From NCBI GenBank assembly GCA_021797895.1, contig JAJZYW010000002.1, forward strand, positions 36,343-100,342: a stretch of 64,000 bases of DNA, given 5' to 3'. The notes under the pieces are model-generated. The model searched no databases and was not told the DNA's origin. It saw only the letters and a program-made list of their open reading frames with translations. This document shows, piece after piece, positions 52,719 to 61,035 of this stretch. The DNA comes from Microcaldota archaeon. Lineage in GTDB: Archaea; Micrarchaeota; Micrarchaeia; Micrarchaeales; Micrarchaeaceae. Position numbers and translations under genes: made by a program. Every line of letters starts with the position of its first letter. The stretch's first letter is position 1.

Positions 52719-53804
52719 TCACTTCAACTTGAGCCCTCTTGGCCCGACGTATCCCGAATCCGGGCGTATCAGCTTGTTGTTTGACACTTGCTCGGTATAA
52801 TGCGCTATCCACCCAAAGCTTCTCGCTGCAGCAAATATAGGCAGGTAAAACTCCTCGCTTATGCCAAGGAGGTACATATAGAGAGCCGCGTAGAAATCTA
52901 CGTTGGCAGGTATCCTCTTGAGCTCCCACATGCGGTTCTCTATCGCCTCAGCGTACTCGAGAAGCTGCGGCATGCCCTTCGTCTTTGATAGCGACTTGAG
53001 CTGCCCTCTTACGAATACGGCACGCGGATCCTTCATTTTATAAACCCGGTGGCCGAAGCCCATTATCTTCTCCTTCTTTTTGAGCTTGCTATCGACGAAG
53101 CGTATCGCGTCTTCCTTCTTCTTGAACGAGAGCATGTACCGCAGAACCTCCGAGTTGGCACCACCGTGCAGCGGCCCTTTGAGAGTTCCTAGCGCAGTAG
53201 TAAACGCTGCCTGCGGTCCTGCAAGCGTAGAAGTTGTCACGCGGAGCGCAAATGTTGACGCGTTGAACTCGTGCTCCATGTATAGTATGAGCAGCTTCTC
53301 CAGGTAAGCTGCTGCCTTTTTGTCATCCTTGCCCGTCATTTCGAAGTAGAATCTTTCTGCATAGCTGCCCTTCTCTGCCTTCGCATGAACTCGCCCCTTA
53401 TATTTCGAATGGAACCTTGTTATCACGGTAGGCATTCGTGCAGCCATCTCGAGCATGCAAGACTGGTCATCCTTCTCGAAAAGCTCCATTCCAGAGACTA
53501 CCGTGCGCAGCATGTCTATCGGAGAATAATCCTTGTCTATGCATTCTAGCAAACGTTCAGTGCCGCGGTCTAGCGAAGACATTTTAAGCAGCTTCCCGGA
53601 AAAATCTGATAGTTCCTTCTTAGTTGGAAGCTTCCCGTACGCAACAAGGTAAGCCACCTCCTCAAAAGAGAGCTTGCTCGCAAGGTCAACAGCAAGGTAT
53701 CCCCTGTACACCAGGTTCCCTGCGCTGTCCGTTGAGGATATCGCAGTATCGTCCACTATTACCCTTTCGAGGCCTTTCGCAACCCTTACTGTTGAGATTT
53801 CCAT
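52719..53804 (-). CDS. prpC: Citrate synthase / 2-methylcitrate synthase
   Basis: 361 residues, type II-like small citrate synthase. The catalytic His motifs are GPLHGGANSEVL and GFGHRVYK, and the catalytic Asp is in NVDFYAALYMYLLGI. In an operon with PrpB and PrpD its natural substrate is propionyl-CoA, although archaeal enzymes often take acetyl-CoA as well. The ATG at 53804 begins MEISTVRVAKGLERV, the usual start, 4 bases after the prpB stop; a frame extending to 53855 would overlap prpB. Confidence 0.9.
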   Translation of the reverse strand: MEISTVRVAKGLERVIVDDTAISSTDSAGNLVYRGYLAVDLASKLSFEEVAYLVAYGKLPTKKELSDFSGKLLKMSSLDRGTERLLECIDKDYSPIDMLRTVVSGMELFEKDDQSCMLEMAARMPTVITRFHSKYKGRVHAKAEKGSYAERFYFEMTGKDDKKAAAYLEKLLILYMEHEFNASTFALRVTTSTLAGPQAAFTTALGTLKGPLHGGANSEVLRYMLSFKKKEDAIRFVDSKLKKKEKIMGFGHRVYKMKDPRAVFVRGQLKSLSKTKGMPQLLEYAEAIENRMWELKRIPANVDFYAALYMYLLGISEEFYLPIFAAARSFGWIAHYTEQVSNNKLIRPDSGYVGPRGLKLK

Positions 53805-53808
53805 CTGA

Positions 53809-54699
53809 TCACTTTTTTGAGGAGAATATCGCCGCATCATCCTTCTCATACTCATCGTAGCCTATCACTTCATAGAACTTTTTCCGTGTCATTAGCTTAC
53901 CCATAATTGAGCGCTGCGTCCCAGCCGCTGCAAGTTCCTTGTACACGCTTTCCATGGTAAGAAGAGATGCCCTGAATGCGGTAAGCGGGAATATCACCAT
54001 GCGATAGCCTATCGACTCGAGCTCCTTTGAAGAAAGAAGCGGGCTCTTGCCGAACTCGGTCATGTTTGCGAGGAGCGGTGCCTTTACCTCTTTCGCGAAT
54101 TTCCTGAATTCGCTTTCATTCTCCAACGCTTCGGAGAATATTGCGTCAGCCCCCGCTTTCAGGTATACCTTCGCCCTTGCTATTGCACTATCAAGCCCCT
54201 CGACTGCACGCGCGTCAGTTCTGGCTATTATCATGAAGTCGCTGTCCTTTCTGGCTTTCACTGCAGCTTTTATCTTTAGCACCATCTCTTCCTGTGGTAT
54301 TACCATTTTTCCGGGAAGGTGGCCGCATTTCTTAGGAAGCACCTGATCTTCCATGTGCATTGCAGCTGCACCGGACTGCTCCATTAGCCTTACAGTACGC
54401 ATTACGTTTAGTACCTCGCCAAAACCAGTGTCAACATCAACTATAAGAGGCAGTGTCGTAACTGCGGTTATCTCGCGCACCTTCTCCGCAAGCTCGTCCA
54501 AAGTCGTAACTGAAAGGTCAGGAAGGCCCATTGCTCCAGCTACGCCAGAACCTGAAAGGTAGAGCGCTCTGGCTCCTGAACGCTCTGCAAGCTCGGCTGA
54601 AATGCCGTTGAATACGCCAGGAGCTGCAACTATACCCTTCTTCAAAAGAGTTCGCAGGCCCTTAGGCCCCTTATTCTTGTTATCGCTTAATATCGACAT
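53809..54699 (-). CDS. prpB: 2-methylisocitrate lyase (PEP mutase/ICL family)
   Basis: 296 residues. It splits 2-methylisocitrate into pyruvate and succinate. The metal-binding PLIVDVDTGFGE and the catalytic loop LPKKCGHLPGK with the conserved Cys are intact, and IARTDARAVEGLDSAIARAK follows as in PrpB. It starts within the end of prpD (20-base overlap), so the three genes are coupled. The KKCGH form is characteristic of PrpB and isocitrate lyase. Confidence 0.92.
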   Translation of the reverse strand: MSILSDNKNKGPKGLRTLLKKGIVAAPGVFNGISAELAERSGARALYLSGSGVAGAMGLPDLSVTTLDELAEKVREITAVTTLPLIVDVDTGFGEVLNVMRTVRLMEQSGAAAMHMEDQVLPKKCGHLPGKMVIPQEEMVLKIKAAVKARKDSDFMIIARTDARAVEGLDSAIARAKVYLKAGADAIFSEALENESEFRKFAKEVKAPLLANMTEFGKSPLLSSKELESIGYRMVIFPLTAFRASLLTMESVYKELAAAGTQRSIMGKLMTRKKFYEVIGYDEYEKDDAAIFSSKK

Positions 54700-56008
54700 T
54701 CTGCATCACCTCAAAAATATCAGAGACATCACTGTGATCGAAGGTGCGGCAGACCTTTATTATCTCATTGACAATGCGCTCATCGTGCATGCACCTCATG
54801 CCCTTCCCCTTCAATTCCTCCCATGTGAACGGATCCTCTGCATGGCCCTTTTGGACATCAACCTCTTCAGAAATGGTCTTCCCGCCTGCACTCACCGAAA
54901 TTCTTGCAGGCGTGTACTTTGGATACATCTTATCAAATTTCTTTGAAGTTGTGACTCTTGTCCGGTTTATCAACGCAAGTATATTCCTATCGTTAAGATA
55001 CCTGCTGCCGTATGAATTTGGTGTGGGCTCGCCATAAAGCAATGCATATGCAATTATGTATGGCAGGCTGTGATCTGCGGTCTCTTTGTTCTTCGGCCTC
55101 AGCTTTTCAGGGCCTTTTACTATTATTTCGTAGGCAACTCCGAATGTCTCAATGCTTATGCTGTCTATCCTTCCTTTTATTCTGTTGCGGAGTGAGAGCG
55201 CAGCCTGGACGGCGCTCATCGCATGGTACTCGACAGGATAAGCCTTTATCATCGTCAGTTGTGGTCTTTCTTTCAATAAGTTAGGAGTCAGATTGCCGGA
55301 CACCTGCTTGAAGAATCCCATCTCGCCCTCAAATATTGGAGATGGGCCTGTAAGACCGCCTTTCGCCAGAAGCGTACCGAAAACGCTGTTTCTTGCTGCG
55401 TCTCCAACAGTGCAGGCCTTCCACATGCTAAGCGCCCCTACCCTTGTCTGGCGCATGCTTACGTTGTTGTTCAGCGATAGGCTTATGGCATTTGAAAATT
55501 TAGCTTCATCCAAAGAAAGGAGCTGCGCCAACCCTGCTGCCGATGAGGCTGATATGTAAACGACGTGGTCCCATCCCCTGTCTCTCACCGATGAGGCATC
55601 AGCAAAAGCGCATGCAACCTGATATGACAGGAAAATCGCCTTTAGCGCATCGCTTCCTCCGGCGCCAACCGAATCAGCAACGGCAAGTATGGGCGCGATG
55701 TTGTCAGAAGGGTGAATCGCCTCCTTTGACAGGTAGGTGTCATTGTAATCCATGTACCTGGTCATGCTGCCGTTTATGAACGCAGCAACTTCAGCAGAGG
55801 CTTTTTCCTTAGAAAAGTATATGCTTGAATTGTAAGGCCCTTTGCTTGGAAGGAGCACTTTTTTGGATATCTTTATTGGCGGGGAGTTCCTTGCAACGTA
55901 TGCAGTAAAGATCGAGTCTGCAATCCTTTTCTTCAGCTCGTCAATCGCTTCGTTCGATACTTTCTTCTTGGAAGAGGAGTACTGGTATATCCTTTCCGCA
56001 AGGCCCAT
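54680..56008 (-). CDS. prpD: 2-methylcitrate dehydratase (MmgE/PrpD family)
   Basis: 442 residues. PrpD dehydrates 2-methylcitrate to 2-methyl-cis-aconitate without an iron-sulfur cluster. Conserved parts are FINGSMTRYMDYNDTYLSKE, HPSDNIAPILAVADS, RDRGWDHVVYISASSAAG and RVGALSMWKACTVGDAARN. Length is normal for archaeal members. It leads the operon prpD-prpB-citrate synthase; no separate 2-methylaconitate hydratase is visible, so that step must use an aconitase elsewhere. Confidence 0.92.
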   Translation of the reverse strand: MGLAERIYQYSSSKKKVSNEAIDELKKRIADSIFTAYVARNSPPIKISKKVLLPSKGPYNSSIYFSKEKASAEVAAFINGSMTRYMDYNDTYLSKEAIHPSDNIAPILAVADSVGAGGSDALKAIFLSYQVACAFADASSVRDRGWDHVVYISASSAAGLAQLLSLDEAKFSNAISLSLNNNVSMRQTRVGALSMWKACTVGDAARNSVFGTLLAKGGLTGPSPIFEGEMGFFKQVSGNLTPNLLKERPQLTMIKAYPVEYHAMSAVQAALSLRNRIKGRIDSISIETFGVAYEIIVKGPEKLRPKNKETADHSLPYIIAYALLYGEPTPNSYGSRYLNDRNILALINRTRVTTSKKFDKMYPKYTPARISVSAGGKTISEEVDVQKGHAEDPFTWEELKGKGMRCMHDERIVNEIIKVCRTFDHSDVSDIFEVMQNVDIKR

Positions 56009-56139
56009 TCAACCACGCATAATGGTCGCACGAAAAGGATAAAACGTTTGGTGTATAATCAAAAATATCATGCATTTTTAGATTCAAATTCGTTTTCTCG
56101 TTACGGACTTGCTGATGCAGCACTTTGGGTTCTAGGTGT

Positions 56140-56913
56140 TCATTTTTTGGATGCAACTACCACCATGCGTTTGTCGCTTTCTGTGAACTCCTTGAATGAG
56201 TAACCGGCAAAGGTGCGTAGAACCTTGAAACCCGCTTTCGCAAGTTGCCCCTCCAGGTCGCCCCTTGAATAGAGCCTAAGCCTGCTGAGTCTTTGCATTT
56301 TAATGAACAACAGATCCCTGCCGCGCTTCCGGTATATACTTTCGTTTCTCACCTGGTACGCGACACCGTTTTCGTATTCTATGTATGGCCTTTCTATAGA
56401 TACATATTCATCGGACCTTTCACGAATAAATACGGGTTTTGGGTTTGCTTTAAAGTATTCTGTCGTGATTTCGCCATTTGACAAATCGATGATTATTATG
56501 CCATCCTTTTTTAGATGACTACGTGCCGTCCTCAGCACTTTGATATTATCCTTATCATTGAAGTAGCCGAAGCTGGTGAACCATGACAGGCAGACATCAA
56601 ATTTCCTGTCCAAGCTGAAATCCCTCATGTCGCCCGTACTATATTCCAAGTCATTAGCAGGATGTGCTCTCCTCGCCTGCGATATGAGCTCCTTACTTAT
56701 GTCAACGCCATATACTGAATAGCCGTATGCCCTGAGAAAGTCATGCAGGCGCCCGTTGCCGCAAGGTACGTCTAATATACTGTCAAGCCTGCAGCCGAGT
56801 TTTCTGGAGAAGAGCCTTATCAATGCGTCTATGTATTCAGCGTCAGATTCGGATTTCTGACTGTCGTAGTTTATATGCCATTCTATCTCAGGAGGCACAT
56901 TGTTTGAGGTCAT
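56140..56913 (-). CDS. Class I SAM-dependent methyltransferase
   Basis: 257 residues. Motif I is ILDVPCGNGRLHDFL (residues about 45-60), motif II acidic in VYGVDISKELI, and DMRDFSLDRKFDVCLSWFTS holds the methylase core. A C-terminal beta-rich domain of about 90 residues (PVFIRERSDEYVSIERPYIE) resembles small-molecule methyltransferases of the ubiquinone/glycine type. Its substrate is not known. It is more AT-rich than the prp operon beside it, next to the foreign-looking 57-kb stretch. Confidence 0.8.
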   Translation of the reverse strand: MTSNNVPPEIEWHINYDSQKSESDAEYIDALIRLFSRKLGCRLDSILDVPCGNGRLHDFLRAYGYSVYGVDISKELISQARRAHPANDLEYSTGDMRDFSLDRKFDVCLSWFTSFGYFNDKDNIKVLRTARSHLKKDGIIIIDLSNGEITTEYFKANPKPVFIRERSDEYVSIERPYIEYENGVAYQVRNESIYRKRGRDLLFIKMQRLSRLRLYSRGDLEGQLAKAGFKVLRTFAGYSFKEFTESDKRMVVVASKK

Positions 56914-57026
56914 ACAACAACACGATTATATACAAAAAACACTTTAATATTCTTGATGTATGAATCGAAAAGCGCATTTTTAGGAGTAGCTAGCCACGTG
57001 GTTATAATATAGAAGAAATTGGATAG

Positions 57027-57544
57027 GGTTACAGAAAATTAATTCGAGAAAATAACCCAAGAATAGCATCCTTACCTCAGCCTTCTGAGTGGAAAGAGGA
57101 TATTATGAAACTTGTATTTGAAGAGTACTGGATTAAAAAGTATAGCCAAGATGAAACTATATTCTTTACTGGCCTTTACAGACCCGCAGAGATAATTTAC
57201 CTAAGAGGCATTGAAGGCGTAAGTCTAAGGATAGTAGCAATAGTTGTTGATGACGATATGATGAGGTATCAAAGCTGATTAGACGAGCTAGGAGTAAAGA
57301 AGAAAATTATACGATTAATGATTTTAAGCTTAAAAATTTGCATAGAGAAGGGATTCCAGAGGGGTATAAAAACAATAGTGTATCAACAATTAGGGGCATG
57401 GCGGATTATGAAATTAAGAATAACCACACTGAATTAGATAAATTTATTGAAGATGCAAACAGATTAGTGGACGTAATAGAAAAAACTTTTATTAAAGGTG
57501 ATTTGTATAGTAGTAGAAAAATCGGTTGGTGCAATAGTTGTTAA
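57027..57544 (+). pseudogene. Decayed dephospho-CoA-kinase-like P-loop NTPase
   Basis: Two frames join into one protein. The first (57027-57278) includes IFFTGLYRPAEIIYLRGIEG and IVAIVVDDDMMRYQ; the second continues LIRRARSKEENYTINDFKLK, then MADYEIKNNHTELDKFIEDA and ends at TAA 57542-57544. The order matches the C-terminal two thirds of dephospho-CoA-kinase-like NTPases (substrate loop, RxRR lid, ADYxIxN). A one-base loss in the A-run at 57270-57273 explains the shift. The P-loop part cannot be found upstream; stops interrupt that region. The second frame overlaps the Nudix gene by 47 bases. This stretch is strongly AT-rich. Confidence 0.62.
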
Positions 57545-57911
57545 TACCGACGGGCTCTATTTATTATTGAATAGAGCCAATAAAGATGGTGACTTCTGGG
57601 AGTTTCCAAAAGGACACCAATTAGAAGGTGAAAGTGACATAGAAACTCTTAAACGTGAACTTAAAGAAGAAACAGGTATTGAAAAATTTGAGTTAATAGA
57701 AAATTTTTTAGGAAAAAACGAATATGTTAGCAGTTCTACCGGAAATACACGTATAATACTCTTATATCTTATAAAAGTACTGAATGATAAGATAATTATT
57801 AGTCAAGAGCACAAAGGTTATATCTGGGCAACATTTGATGATGCATTAACAAAACTCAATCATGACAAATGGAAAGAGATACTAATAAATTCCAAAAAAA
57901 CGTTTGGCTGA
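57498..57911 (+). CDS. Nudix hydrolase
   Basis: 137 residues. The Nudix box GX5EX7REUXEEXGU is complete from residue about 38 (GHQLEGES ... RELKEETGI), preceded by VGAIVVNTDGLYLLLNRANK and WEFPKG as in Ap4A-type members. It hydrolyses nucleoside diphosphates linked to another group; the exact substrate is unknown. The start is GTG at 57498 with AAAGG overlapping it, or a little further in. It lies in the AT-rich stretch, after the broken kinase with which it probably once formed a functional pair. Confidence 0.85.
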   Translation: MICIVVEKSVGAIVVNTDGLYLLLNRANKDGDFWEFPKGHQLEGESDIETLKRELKEETGIEKFELIENFLGKNEYVSSSTGNTRIILLYLIKVLNDKIIISQEHKGYIWATFDDALTKLNHDKWKEILINSKKTFG

Positions 57912-58043
57912 GCTAGATGCCTAAGTTGATAAGTTTACAGAGGATATTTTGAAACAAAACTAAATAGGGCTCTCACATACTAAAAGTATGTTAAGAAAGA
58001 AGGAGCTATTCAATGAGTCATATAAACAAACTTATCATTTAAA

Positions 58044-58116
58044 TGGGGAGCCGGAGATTTGAACTCCGATTACTAGCTCCCAAAGCTAGCAGTCTGCCAG
58101 GTTAGCGTAGCTCCCC
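58044..58116 (-). tRNA. tRNA-Pro (TGG)
   Basis: On the minus strand GGGGAGC pairs with GCTCCCC, the anticodon stem CTAGC pairs with GCTAG, and the loop TTTGGGA gives anticodon TGG. The T arm is CGGAG-TTCAAAT-CTCCG, with a 4-nt variable loop. The D arm (CGCT-AACCTGGCA-GACT) pairs poorly. Discriminator A, no CCA, no intron. Confidence 0.85.
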
Positions 58117-58178
58117 AATGCAGTAAGTATTGTTCACTAGTTTTTTTATACGTTGGTTTTGCGCCCTCTTTGCTGTGT

Positions 58179-60101
58179 TCACCACAGGCTTATGTTATTG
58201 TATTTCTCCTTTGGAAGCTTCAGCTTGCTCTTTTCGGCGAATGCATCCTCAAACCTTTCATGCGTCAGCACAGGAAGTGATCCCCTTACATGCGCAGGAG
58301 AATGCGGGTCCGATGTGACTAGGAGCTTCTTCAGGTCTTCCGTAGTGTTGTTCTTCCATATCTGCGCCCATGCTATGAAGAATCTCTGTTCTTCAGTAAA
58401 ACTGCCTATGCGCTTCCCCATGCCTTTGCTTCCCATGCTGCTCTTCAACGCATCGTATGCGATGTGTATTCCACCCAGATCAGCTATGTTCTCGCCAAGA
58501 GTAAGTTTTCCGTTCACCTTTATCCCCTGAAGCGCATCCATAGATCCGTAGAGACTTGCGACCTTTGCGCTCCTTGAATTGAAGCGCTTCCTGTCGTCCT
58601 TTGTCCACCACTCCCTGAGATTGCCGTGCTTGTCGTACCTGCTGCCCTGGTCGTCGAAGCCGTGCGTCATCTCATGCCCTATCACTCCGCCTATGCCTCC
58701 ATAGTTAACTGCCTGGTCGATGCTTTTGTCGAAGAATGGAGGCTGGAATATGCCCGCAGGTATCACTATCTCGTTCTTTGATGGATTGTAGTATGCGTTT
58801 ACAGTATAGGCATTCATGTCCCATTCTTCCCTGTCGACCTTCTTGCCTACCCTTGACATATCCCTCTTTAATTCAAAATTGTACGCAGCTTCGAAATTTT
58901 CAAGGAGATTGCTGCCCTCCATCCTCAGCTTTGAATAGTTCCTGAATTTCTTTGGATATCCCACTTTGAGTGTCATTGAGTCTAGCTTGTCGAGCGCCTT
59001 GCGCCTTGTCGACGCGTCCATCCAGTCGACCGATTCAAGGCGCTTCCTGAATGAGGATTGAAGCCCTTTTACAAGAGATAGCGCCTTGCGCTTTGCTTCC
59101 TCCCCGAAATCCTCCTTTACATAGATCTCGCCAAGAGCTTCGCCAAGCATGGAGCTTACAAGGCCTATTCCCCGCTTCCATCTCGGCCTCATCTCTTTCT
59201 GGCCAATAAGCTTTCTTCCGAAGAAATCGAAGTGCTCCGTCACGGCTGCATCGTGCAGCATTGACGAATAGTCGTTGAGTATGTTCCACTGTAGGTATGC
59301 CCTTACGGTTTCAATCTTCTCTGATGTGAATATTTTGTCAAGCTTGTCGAAGAACTCAGGCTGGCCCACTATGATGTAATCAGGATCCCTTACGTACAGC
59401 CCTTCGTATATGGTGCTTATGCCAAGGTTGGCGTACCTTCTCAATGCAGCTGCTACGCTCATCTTGTTGTAGTTCTTTATGCTGTCCCTGAGCTCGGTCG
59501 AGCTGCGGCTCGCCCTCGCCAGGCGCGTTTCGAGCTTCATTATTGCCAAGGCACTGGAATCAGCCTCAGCCTGGCTGAAGCCGTACAGCCTAAACATCCT
59601 TGCCATGTGCCTGACGTATTCAGCCCTTATGCCGGAGAACCTGTCTTGCAAGTAGTAATCCCTGTCGGGCAGGTTTATTCCGCCCTGTGAGATATGCAGC
59701 GCGTATACTGAACTGTTTTTCTCGTCTTCTGCAGAGTACATGCCCATAAAAGACCAGCTTCCCATCCTTGAAAGCTCTGATATGAGCGAAGGGAGCTGCG
59801 CCATGCGCTCCAACGAAGATGCCTTGTCCATCATTGGCTCTATAGGCTTGAAGGCGAGGCGCTCAATTCTCTTTGTGTCCATGAAAGAGCCGTAAAGCGC
59901 AGCTATCAGCCTTCCGTTTTTGTATCTTGACGGATTGGCAACGCAGGAATCCACTATCCTCTTCAGCTCTAGCAGGTTGGCTTCGGAGAGATCCTCAAAA
60001 GAGCCCACAGAGGGCTTGTCCTTTGGTATCGGGTGGCGCTTTTTCCATAATCCACAGGAGTAGGGGTAGAAATCGCTGAAAGGGTCTATCGAAGTGTCCA
60101 T
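58179..60101 (-). CDS. pepO: Neprilysin-family (M13) metalloendopeptidase
   Basis: 640 residues. The zinc site is VIGHEMTHGFDDQG (His476, Glu477, His480) with the third ligand Glu537 in GENIADLGGI, and VNAYYNPSKNEIVIPAGI is the substrate-binding block. It lacks a signal peptide or membrane anchor, so it is probably cytosolic, like bacterial PepO, cutting small peptides. The N-terminal PFSDFYPYSCGLWKKRHPIP is the usual beginning. All catalytic residues are present. It ends close to tRNA-Pro and starts with ATG at 60101. Confidence 0.9.
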   Translation of the reverse strand: MDTSIDPFSDFYPYSCGLWKKRHPIPKDKPSVGSFEDLSEANLLELKRIVDSCVANPSRYKNGRLIAALYGSFMDTKRIERLAFKPIEPMMDKASSLERMAQLPSLISELSRMGSWSFMGMYSAEDEKNSSVYALHISQGGINLPDRDYYLQDRFSGIRAEYVRHMARMFRLYGFSQAEADSSALAIMKLETRLARASRSSTELRDSIKNYNKMSVAAALRRYANLGISTIYEGLYVRDPDYIIVGQPEFFDKLDKIFTSEKIETVRAYLQWNILNDYSSMLHDAAVTEHFDFFGRKLIGQKEMRPRWKRGIGLVSSMLGEALGEIYVKEDFGEEAKRKALSLVKGLQSSFRKRLESVDWMDASTRRKALDKLDSMTLKVGYPKKFRNYSKLRMEGSNLLENFEAAYNFELKRDMSRVGKKVDREEWDMNAYTVNAYYNPSKNEIVIPAGIFQPPFFDKSIDQAVNYGGIGGVIGHEMTHGFDDQGSRYDKHGNLREWWTKDDRKRFNSRSAKVASLYGSMDALQGIKVNGKLTLGENIADLGGIHIAYDALKSSMGSKGMGKRIGSFTEEQRFFIAWAQIWKNNTTEDLKKLLVTSDPHSPAHVRGSLPVLTHERFEDAFAEKSKLKLPKEKYNNISLW

Positions 60102-60214
60102 GTTTGCTATTGAGAAGCCTATTTGCTTTGGTTTCCTTGAAGCTGTTTTCGCTTTTTTCGCAACTATGCAAGCACCGCAAAGCTATCTTCTGCCTTAATC
60201 TATTTAAGAATTAG

Positions 60215-60787
60215 CTAAAGCTTCATGAACTCGTTAAGCGCTGCATGCAGCTCTGCATACCCATCTTCGGCAGTGAAGTGGGTGCGTATCGGCATAGTAG
60301 TGACTGTGGCGCCGAGCTTTGACGCGAGCTCCTTTGCGTCGCCTTCAGGTATGTACGGGTCTTCCTTCGCTGCGAGTATGCGCACCGTACCTGCATTCCT
60401 TTTCACTGCATCAAGATTAATGGGCTTTGAGAGCCATTCGGCAGATACGCGCTTCCCTTGAGGAGTGTTGAGCGCTGATTCGCGGAGATGCAGGAAAGGC
60501 GCCACAAGCAGGACGCCCTTGGCGCTGCCCAGCGTCTCCCTCTCAAGATAGCGCATTATTGCCTGGCAGCCTATGCCGTGCCCTATGAAGAAGGTGTTCT
60601 CTACGTCAAGTACTGAAACTTCTAGAGAGTTAATGCACTCATCCATTGCGTGCTTGTCCGGGCTCGGGAGCTTGACTATCTCAACCTTGAAATCCCTCGC
60701 TTCGAGCATGCGCTTGAGCCAGGGGTACCAGTCGGACTTCGGATTGCCGGAATACCTGTGCACTATCAAAACCTTCTCCCCAGCCAT
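60215..60787 (-). CDS. RBBP9/YdeN-like alpha/beta hydrolase without nucleophile Ser
   Basis: 190 residues. The fold is that of the small RBBP9 serine hydrolases: VLIVHRYSGNPKSDWYPWLK at the start, then the nucleophile elbow FFIGHGIGCQAIM, ILAAKEDPYIPE with the Asp, and RTHFTAEDGYAELHA with the His. The elbow reads GHGIG where GHSxG is expected; Gly71 (codon GGC) replaces the catalytic Ser, so ordinary esterase activity is unlikely. The start ATG 60787 is chosen over TTG 60796. It is a single gene after the M13 peptidase on the same strand. Confidence 0.8.
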   Translation of the reverse strand: MAGEKVLIVHRYSGNPKSDWYPWLKRMLEARDFKVEIVKLPSPDKHAMDECINSLEVSVLDVENTFFIGHGIGCQAIMRYLERETLGSAKGVLLVAPFLHLRESALNTPQGKRVSAEWLSKPINLDAVKRNAGTVRILAAKEDPYIPEGDAKELASKLGATVTTMPIRTHFTAEDGYAELHAALNEFMKL

Positions 60788-60936
60788 CAGAACCAAACCA
60801 TCATTTTGAGAGACCTACTAACATGGATTGGGATTAACGCAGGACGAGAAGCCACTTGCCTTTTGCGGATAATACAAGATACTCTACCTTCTATGTTGCA
60901 AAGCGACGCAGTTGCAGTTGAATATTGTGTGGCAAT

Positions 60937-60948
60937 ATTTATATATGT
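60937..60948 (+). promoter_or_regulatory. TATA element upstream of the RFC gene
   Basis: ATATTTATATAT in the 240-bp gap; it is about 90 bases before the start. A second A/T-rich box, TAATAAATAC at 60975-60984, is nearer (about 50 bases). Which is used cannot be decided. Confidence 0.4.
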
Positions 60949-61035
60949 TTTTTTGCGGCTATGGCGCTGCATCCTAATAAATACTTTTCCGACAAATAGT
61001 TATATCGCTAATATCTTATGCTGAAAGGTGTTTTT

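Noticed and set aside
9113-60180. Recurring CACCGCAAA or CCGCAAAcGCG words near 9114, 14294, 43442 and 60172
   Set aside because: Only a few short matches in AT-rich gaps, without fixed spacing or structure; not enough to call a repeat family or a small RNA.
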